Of a stretch of DNA of 64,000 bases, positions 62,601 to 64,000 are shown one piece after another. Where the stretch lies: assembly GCA_026874595.1 (NCBI GenBank), contig CM049308.1, positions 16,058,001 through 16,122,000 on the forward strand, read 5' to 3'. Under the pieces are notes generated by a model, which had not been told where the DNA came from, did no database searches, and worked only from the letters and a program-made list of their open reading frames with translations. The first letter of the stretch is position 1, and each line of letters starts with the position of its first letter. Source of the DNA: Sipunculus nudus (lineage: Eukaryota; Annelida; Sipuncula; Golfingiida; Sipunculidae). The position numbers were made by a program, and so were the translations under genes.

Positions 62601-63567
62601 AATATCCCATGTTGATACAATGAAAACCTGTATTAATGGTTATATCATTAAGAGACCTAAGCATACATCATAATTTAACCAATTATTTTTTACTAAAAGG
62701 CCCTGTTTGAGGTCAGCCACATATTCCCATTTTGTCATCTGAAAGGATAAAAGAAGAAATAATTTATCTGACCATATCATTTTGACAGTTAAATTTCCAA
62801 ATCCTGTATTAACAACAGATGTCATGCTTTCATTAGTTATTTTAGTATAGTTATGTCTTAAGTCTGTTTACTGTTGTGGGAATGGTGCTGAATCTGCATG
62901 TTATCCCTGTCTAGTCATGTCATTTTTTTCACAAAATGTTTGACAGCTGGCTTAATCATTACCTAGTCATCTCCTCTCCTGCTCAACAGCCCGCCTGAAG
63001 TATCCAAGAACTATGTGCACCTTCAGTCACAAAAATAGTCCCCTCACATATTTAAACCAACATTTAGCCAAAGGGAGAATGGGTCACTTGTTGCTGGTGC
63101 AATCACTTGTTTCCCTAATGGAATGATTACTTAAATGTAATAAAGGAGAATTAGAAATAAAACTTATCAATTCTCATGACAGCCGGTGCTCCAAGATCAT
63201 GATTTTCCTTTGCAGATTTCTTAGCACTTAGCACTTTTCCTCTCATATTATCACTTCAGAAACCCATGGAAATCAGCGATGGACTTTCAGTGAACTGGGT
63301 GCACCAGCAGTCATTGCAACTACCATAAAAGATTGGTATGAATCCCAGTACAGAAAATTCAGGAATGGAGGATATGTTCCCTTCAATTTATTTTATATTG
63401 ACTTGAATATCCATACTCTGAGTAGGTATTTTGTGCTCCGCAGAATGCCCTCTACATGTACATGAACATTAGGATGTATCATGTCTGTATACATGTACTT
63501 ACATCATAGTGACTCCTCAGACCATTCATCAGCTGGATTGTACTTTTCAGATTCCCATCAGCAAGTT
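42809..63567 (-). CDS. SAM-domain scaffold-like protein, nine exons, 5' end missing
   Basis: Joining nine exons (63567-63503, 62032-61891, 61359-61250, 53997-53768, 49928-49847, 48200-46436, 45767-45488, 45068-44753, 42976-42809) gives one open frame of about 1,051 residues with GT...AG junctions and matching phases throughout. The order is: a short coiled-coil-like start (residues 1-40), a long disordered Pro/Ser/Gln/Asn-rich region (about 70-800), a Met/Gln-rich helix (about 830-860), a Ser/Arg/Lys-basic patch, a second coiled coil (about 900-950), a segment ending in LTRFFGQEPP, and a C-terminal SAM domain (about 975-1040). SAM domains bind proteins, often by polymerising, and sometimes RNA or lipid. 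The disordered body suggests a cytoplasmic or cytoskeletal scaffold, which is inference. There is no signal peptide or membrane segment in the visible part. I do not recognise the exact orthologue. The start codon lies beyond 64,000. Confidence 0.85.
43062..43995 (+). repeat. 29-bp minisatellite in the last SAM-gene intron
   Basis: About thirty units of CCTTGGAGAGCTCTTTTGTG plus CTAGTGGTC occupy more than half of the 1.78-kb intron (42977-44752). Unit variants alternate (GAGCTC/GAGACCCTC; GCTAGT/GCCAGT) in a higher-order pattern. The array is open in several frames on both strands, which gives misleading long frames on the minus strand. Confidence 0.93.
43996..44752. other. Rest of last SAM-gene intron
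   Basis: AT-rich intron sequence between the minisatellite and the donor at 44752. No other feature seen. Confidence 0.6.
44753..45068 (-). CDS. SAM-gene exon, coiled coil plus first part of SAM domain
   Basis: The 316-nt exon starts after TTGTTTTCAG and ends at GTAAGT in phase 0. It begins HWNRRFSRLESHVVTLARSV, giving a heptad-like coiled coil that runs to about KELQEDRARRR. The link GWVPSLTNPKRVNKLTRFFG follows, and then the first helices of the SAM domain (EPPLLHIFLKKLGYD). The intron cuts the SAM domain between helix 1 and the next helix. Confidence 0.9.
45488..45767 (-). CDS. SAM-gene exon, short coiled coil and basic Ser-rich patch
   Basis: The 280-nt exon follows an acceptor TTAACAG and ends CCAAAGATCCAAG at a GTACAT donor. 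Codons begin EEDISQDETETDQEPPSHAH (acidic), pass through a Met/Gln-rich helix (EMNMMRQQMDDLEGMYTQMM), and end in a basic, serine-rich patch (RRSISSTSSISGRRSKFKR). The basic patch has RRxS-type phosphorylation motifs. The donor is weaker than the others (GTACAT) but the phase fits the next exon. Confidence 0.88.
45768..46435. other. SAM-gene intron
   Basis: AT-rich intron between the giant exon and the Met/Gln-rich exon. No repeat recognised. Confidence 0.7.
46436..48200 (-). CDS. SAM-gene giant exon, disordered Ser/Pro/Gln-rich
   Basis: A single 1,765-nt exon of 588 codons follows a perfect poly-pyrimidine acceptor (a T run ending in CAG) and ends at GTAAGT in phase 1. It starts RKDVQLSSQRFMNHTPPVHE. 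The first half is very rich in Gln, Pro, Ser and Arg, with repeated phrases such as GRQTPQPQ and SARQALQSGRQ. The middle holds similar short repeats around RPSSAGSLYN and RPGSAGRLYN. Towards the end an acidic and proline-rich stretch (SSERSVTPPLPPLSPSNTPP) offers SH3, WW or proline-directed kinase sites. No folded domain is visible. It is by far the longest open frame in the window, and base use is clearly higher in GC than its introns. Confidence 0.93.
48310..49791 (+). mobile_element. Element with internal 335-bp repeats, copy C, fills an intron
   Basis: Starts ACAAGTGACCCATGGGTCAT (palindrome TGACCCATGGGTCA at 48315-48328) and ends with a hairpin (49758-49786, arms AGCTCA/TGAGCT and GACT/AGTC) followed by AAAAA. 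Internal units show period about 343 (phrase at 49188 and 49531), with GATGGCGCCAC, AAAATAGAGAAAAAAA and TTGTGCCCTGTTAAC blocks. It takes 1,482 of the 1,646 nt of the intron 48201-49846, leaving 55 nt at the donor and about 109 nt at the acceptor. It is antisense to the gene. No coding capacity is seen. Confidence 0.85.
49847..49928 (-). CDS. SAM-gene exon, Asn/Gly/Gln-rich
   Basis: The 82-nt exon starts after TACTTTTAG and ends at a consensus GTAAGT. Its first base completes an Asn codon left open by the exon before, and 27 codons follow (VASQPNGDQRSGNNKFGQLN, then GGHQDFL) to phase 0. Only 55 nt separate its donor from the right end of a transposon-like element that fills most of the next intron. 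Confidence 0.8.
49929..51994. other. SAM-gene intron, AT-rich
   Basis: The first part of a 3.8-kb intron (49929-53767). It holds a TA run at 50624-50651 and an AAT run at about 51825-51840. No gene or element seen in this part. Confidence 0.6.
51995..53172 (+). mobile_element. Helitron-like element with six 182-bp repeats
   Basis: Begins near TATTATGCCCCGCCACAAAG. Six tandem units start at about 52069, 52248, 52440, 52620, 52801 and 52981 with GACTTTTTTTCGCAATGCCT and hold TTGGCCTGATTTTTGGTGTG and AGTTGACCTACTTTTGACC. The right end is GTGTC-GTTCT-GACAC-AT-CTAG then T, a short hairpin followed by CTRR, the 3' end expected of Helitrons. No Rep/helicase is present, so it is non-autonomous. The 5' edge is not sharply defined. 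Confidence 0.65.
53173..53767. other. End of SAM-gene intron
   Basis: AT-rich intron sequence up to the exon at 53768. Nothing else seen. Confidence 0.6.
53768..53997 (-). CDS. SAM-gene exon, Pro/Gly-rich, tandem acceptor
   Basis: This 230-nt exon codes 76 residues rich in Pro, Gly, Ser and Gln (for example PSFHYTPASNRTGAG) and ends in phase 2 at a GTAGGT donor. Reading through the donor would meet a stop at once. The acceptor reads TTTACAGCAG, a NAGNAG tandem site, so the first codon (CAG, Gln) may be included or skipped without changing frame. It sits between a 7.25-kb intron upstream and a 3.8-kb intron downstream. Confidence 0.8.
53998..55524. other. Start of a 7.25-kb SAM-gene intron
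   Basis: AT-rich with a G run at 54622-54639. A GC-richer patch (55080-55160, 55300-55330) has no recognised feature. Confidence 0.55.
55525..56800 (+). repeat. Old tandem duplication of about 570 bp, offset about 706 bp
   Basis: 55525-56090 and 56231-56800 align in order: AGGTGTGGCAGTATG, GATGGTTTG.ACAACAAAT, TGGTTCATTATTTGTATA, CCTAACACCCCT, GAACTTGTCAAGCTCAT, and AAGCTCAGCTA-like words. Divergence is clear (roughly one in five or six bases differs by eye), so it is an old event. Copy 2 gained a C run (56466-56480). Confidence 0.8.
56801..58284. other. SAM-gene intron, AT-rich
   Basis: No gene. At 58076-58112 the words CAAGTAACCTGTAGGTCATG and GTTGGCTGATGAG resemble the start of the element with 335-bp repeats, perhaps a decayed solo end. 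Confidence 0.5.
58285..60188. mobile_element. TA-flanked TIR element (Tc1/mariner-like), 1.9 kb
   Basis: Left end TA|CCGTATTTGTTCGTATAC and right end, reverse-complemented, CCGTATTTATGTGTGTATAA. Both go on to a GACGAC word, and both are flanked by TA (58283-58284, 60189-60190), the target of Tc1/mariner/pogo elements. The right end carries the GGGTCGTCTTATACACA word twice in tandem. No transposase is recognised in the 1.9 kb, so it is non-autonomous or decayed. The interior includes a GC-richer block near 58750-59120. Confidence 0.65.
60377..60457. repeat. Near-perfect palindrome and adjacent 21-bp direct repeat
   Basis: Arms TTTTGGGAAATACTAAAA (60377-60394) and TTTTAGTATTTCCCAAAA (60400-60417) are exact complements with a TTAAT loop. 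Right after, AAATTAGTACAAAGCTTGAT and AAATTAGTACAAAGCATGAT form a direct repeat of about 21 bp. Confidence 0.93.
60458..61249. other. SAM-gene intron
   Basis: AT-rich intron sequence. Overlapping 73- and 100-codon frames at 60909-61225 on opposite strands have no domain. Confidence 0.55.
61250..61359 (-). CDS. SAM-gene exon, disordered region
   Basis: The 110-nt exon lies between an ATTCCAG acceptor and a GTAAGT donor. Two bases complete a split Val codon, then 36 codons follow, rich in Gln, Ser, His and Asp (for example SIESDDWSQRSPSNSGA), ending in phase 0. No domain is recognised. The phase fits both neighbours exactly, which is the main support. Confidence 0.75.
61478..61775 (+). repeat. 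Dispersed repeat with GGCACCGCAAAGCGG start
   Basis: AACAAGGGCACCGCAAAGCG, then TGACTTTGACCTTAGAGTCC, GACCTCAAAATCGATGGGGT, and GATGGACAGACGCACACAC. These words look like a mobile-element fragment common in invertebrate introns. This is recognition by eye only. It lies in the intron 61360-61890. Confidence 0.5.
61891..62032 (-). CDS. SAM-gene exon, polar N-terminal region
   Basis: The 142-nt exon lies between a TTTCAG acceptor and a GTAAGC donor. It enters in phase 0 and leaves one base (G) over. It codes 47 residues, starting SVINTQREHATKKEVNQ, which continues the helical feel of the exon before, then becomes Ser/Thr/His/Asn-rich and apparently disordered. The leftover G plus TA of the next exon gives Val. 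Confidence 0.75.
62033..63502. other. SAM-gene intron
   Basis: AT-rich. A possible 45-bp cassette (acceptor CCTTTCAG, then MTKWEYVADLKQGLL, then GTAAAA) at about 62689-62733 on the minus strand would keep phase, but nothing else supports it. Confidence 0.55.
63503..63567 (-). CDS. SAM-gene exon (first visible), coiled-coil-like
   Basis: The 65-nt exon follows a good acceptor (pyrimidine-rich TATTTTTGCAG) and ends at a GTAAGT donor. Of the three frames, only the one that starts with two bases of a split codon stays open. It reads LADGNLKSTIQLMNGLRSHYD and ends in phase 0, matching the next exon. The sequence looks amphipathic and helical. The split first codon is xAA, possibly Glu or Lys. Further exons must lie beyond the right edge. 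Confidence 0.7.
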
Positions 63568-64000
63568 CTGCAAAAATATAGATCACATTTGAAATTTTAA
63601 ATGTTTTATTAACTTTTCATAGATTTATTGTAAGTAAAGTACAGTGTGATGTGCCTTTTATGAACATTTGTCAAACCTGCATAGGTTTTTGGCCATTATA
63701 GATATTTTGATGCATTTATTATAGTCTAAATGTCTTGATCTTATTTTCTGTATCAAGCATCAATAAAAGGCAGGTGGCCATGACAGGGACGTCACCATAC
63801 TGAGAGGTTTTCCTATATTATCTGGTATGATATATTGTCCCTTATAAACTCAAAGAATCCTATATACATGCATAATGCATACTTTTATACAACTCTAGAT
63901 CTTTCATTCAAAGCTGCAAAGTTCTGGAAATTAACTGGTATTGGTCAAAGGTTATACACAACTAAGGCTTCATATTCAATTTATTGGTATTGGTTAAGGG
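63568..64000. other. Upstream intron, open at the window edge
   Basis: AT-rich sequence beyond the first visible exon. No further exon of the gene was found before the edge. Confidence 0.55.

Noticed and set aside
62689-62733. Possible 15-codon cassette exon MTKWEYVADLKQGLL on the minus strand
   Set aside because: It has an acceptor-like CCTTTCAG and keeps phase, but the donor GTAAAA is weak and the neighbouring exons join well without it.

Overview
The window looks like eukaryotic, probably invertebrate and most likely molluscan, nuclear DNA. It is AT-rich and full of simple repeats, minisatellites and non-autonomous transposons. Open frames are short, and the one clear gene is broken into exons with GT...AG introns. 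The molluscan assignment is an inference from repeat style and has no marker gene behind it. No bacterial, viral or organellar gene organisation is seen, and no reverse transcriptase, transposase, integrase or Rep/helicase domain was recognised.

Only one gene is well supported. It lies on the minus strand in the right third (42,809-63,567), and its 5' end is beyond the right edge. Nine exons with consistent phases give a partial product of about 1,051 residues: an N-terminal coiled-coil-like segment, about 700 residues of Pro/Ser/Gln/Asn-rich disordered sequence (mostly one 1,765-nt exon), two short helical or coiled-coil segments, and a C-terminal SAM domain split between the last two exons. 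I read it as a cytoplasmic scaffold or adaptor, but I cannot name the orthologue.

The left two thirds (1-42,800) hold no gene I can support. By region: a 22-bp minisatellite with higher-order structure (0.9-1.9 kb); a MITE (2.9-3.4 kb); a tRNA-like SINE (8.0 kb); a 27-bp minisatellite (8.8-9.1 kb); hAT-like ends (12.8-13.3 kb); two low-repeat blocks with homeodomain-type motifs that may be regulatory (13.6-14.4 and 30.1-30.5 kb); a 4.7-kb hAT-like element inserted into a minisatellite (18.0-22.8 kb) and carrying nested repeats, one a foldback element (21.4-21.8 kb); tandem units with AAGATGGCCGCC (23.7-24.4 kb); and two copies of a 1.6-kb dispersed repeat (18.5-20.1 and 32.4-34.0 kb).

A transposon-like family with an internal repeat of about 335 bp occurs three times (24.5-26.3, 40.7-42.6, 48.3-49.8 kb). 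One copy fills about 90% of an intron of the SAM gene and another sits just beyond its stop codon. Other introns hold a Helitron-like element with six repeats of about 182 bp (52.0-53.2 kb), a 29-bp minisatellite (43.1-44.0 kb), an old 0.7-kb tandem duplication (55.5-56.8 kb), a TA-flanked TIR element (58.3-60.2 kb) and a near-perfect palindrome (60.4 kb). The main interest is how repeats have built the introns and flanks of this gene. No new enzymatic or defence system is visible.
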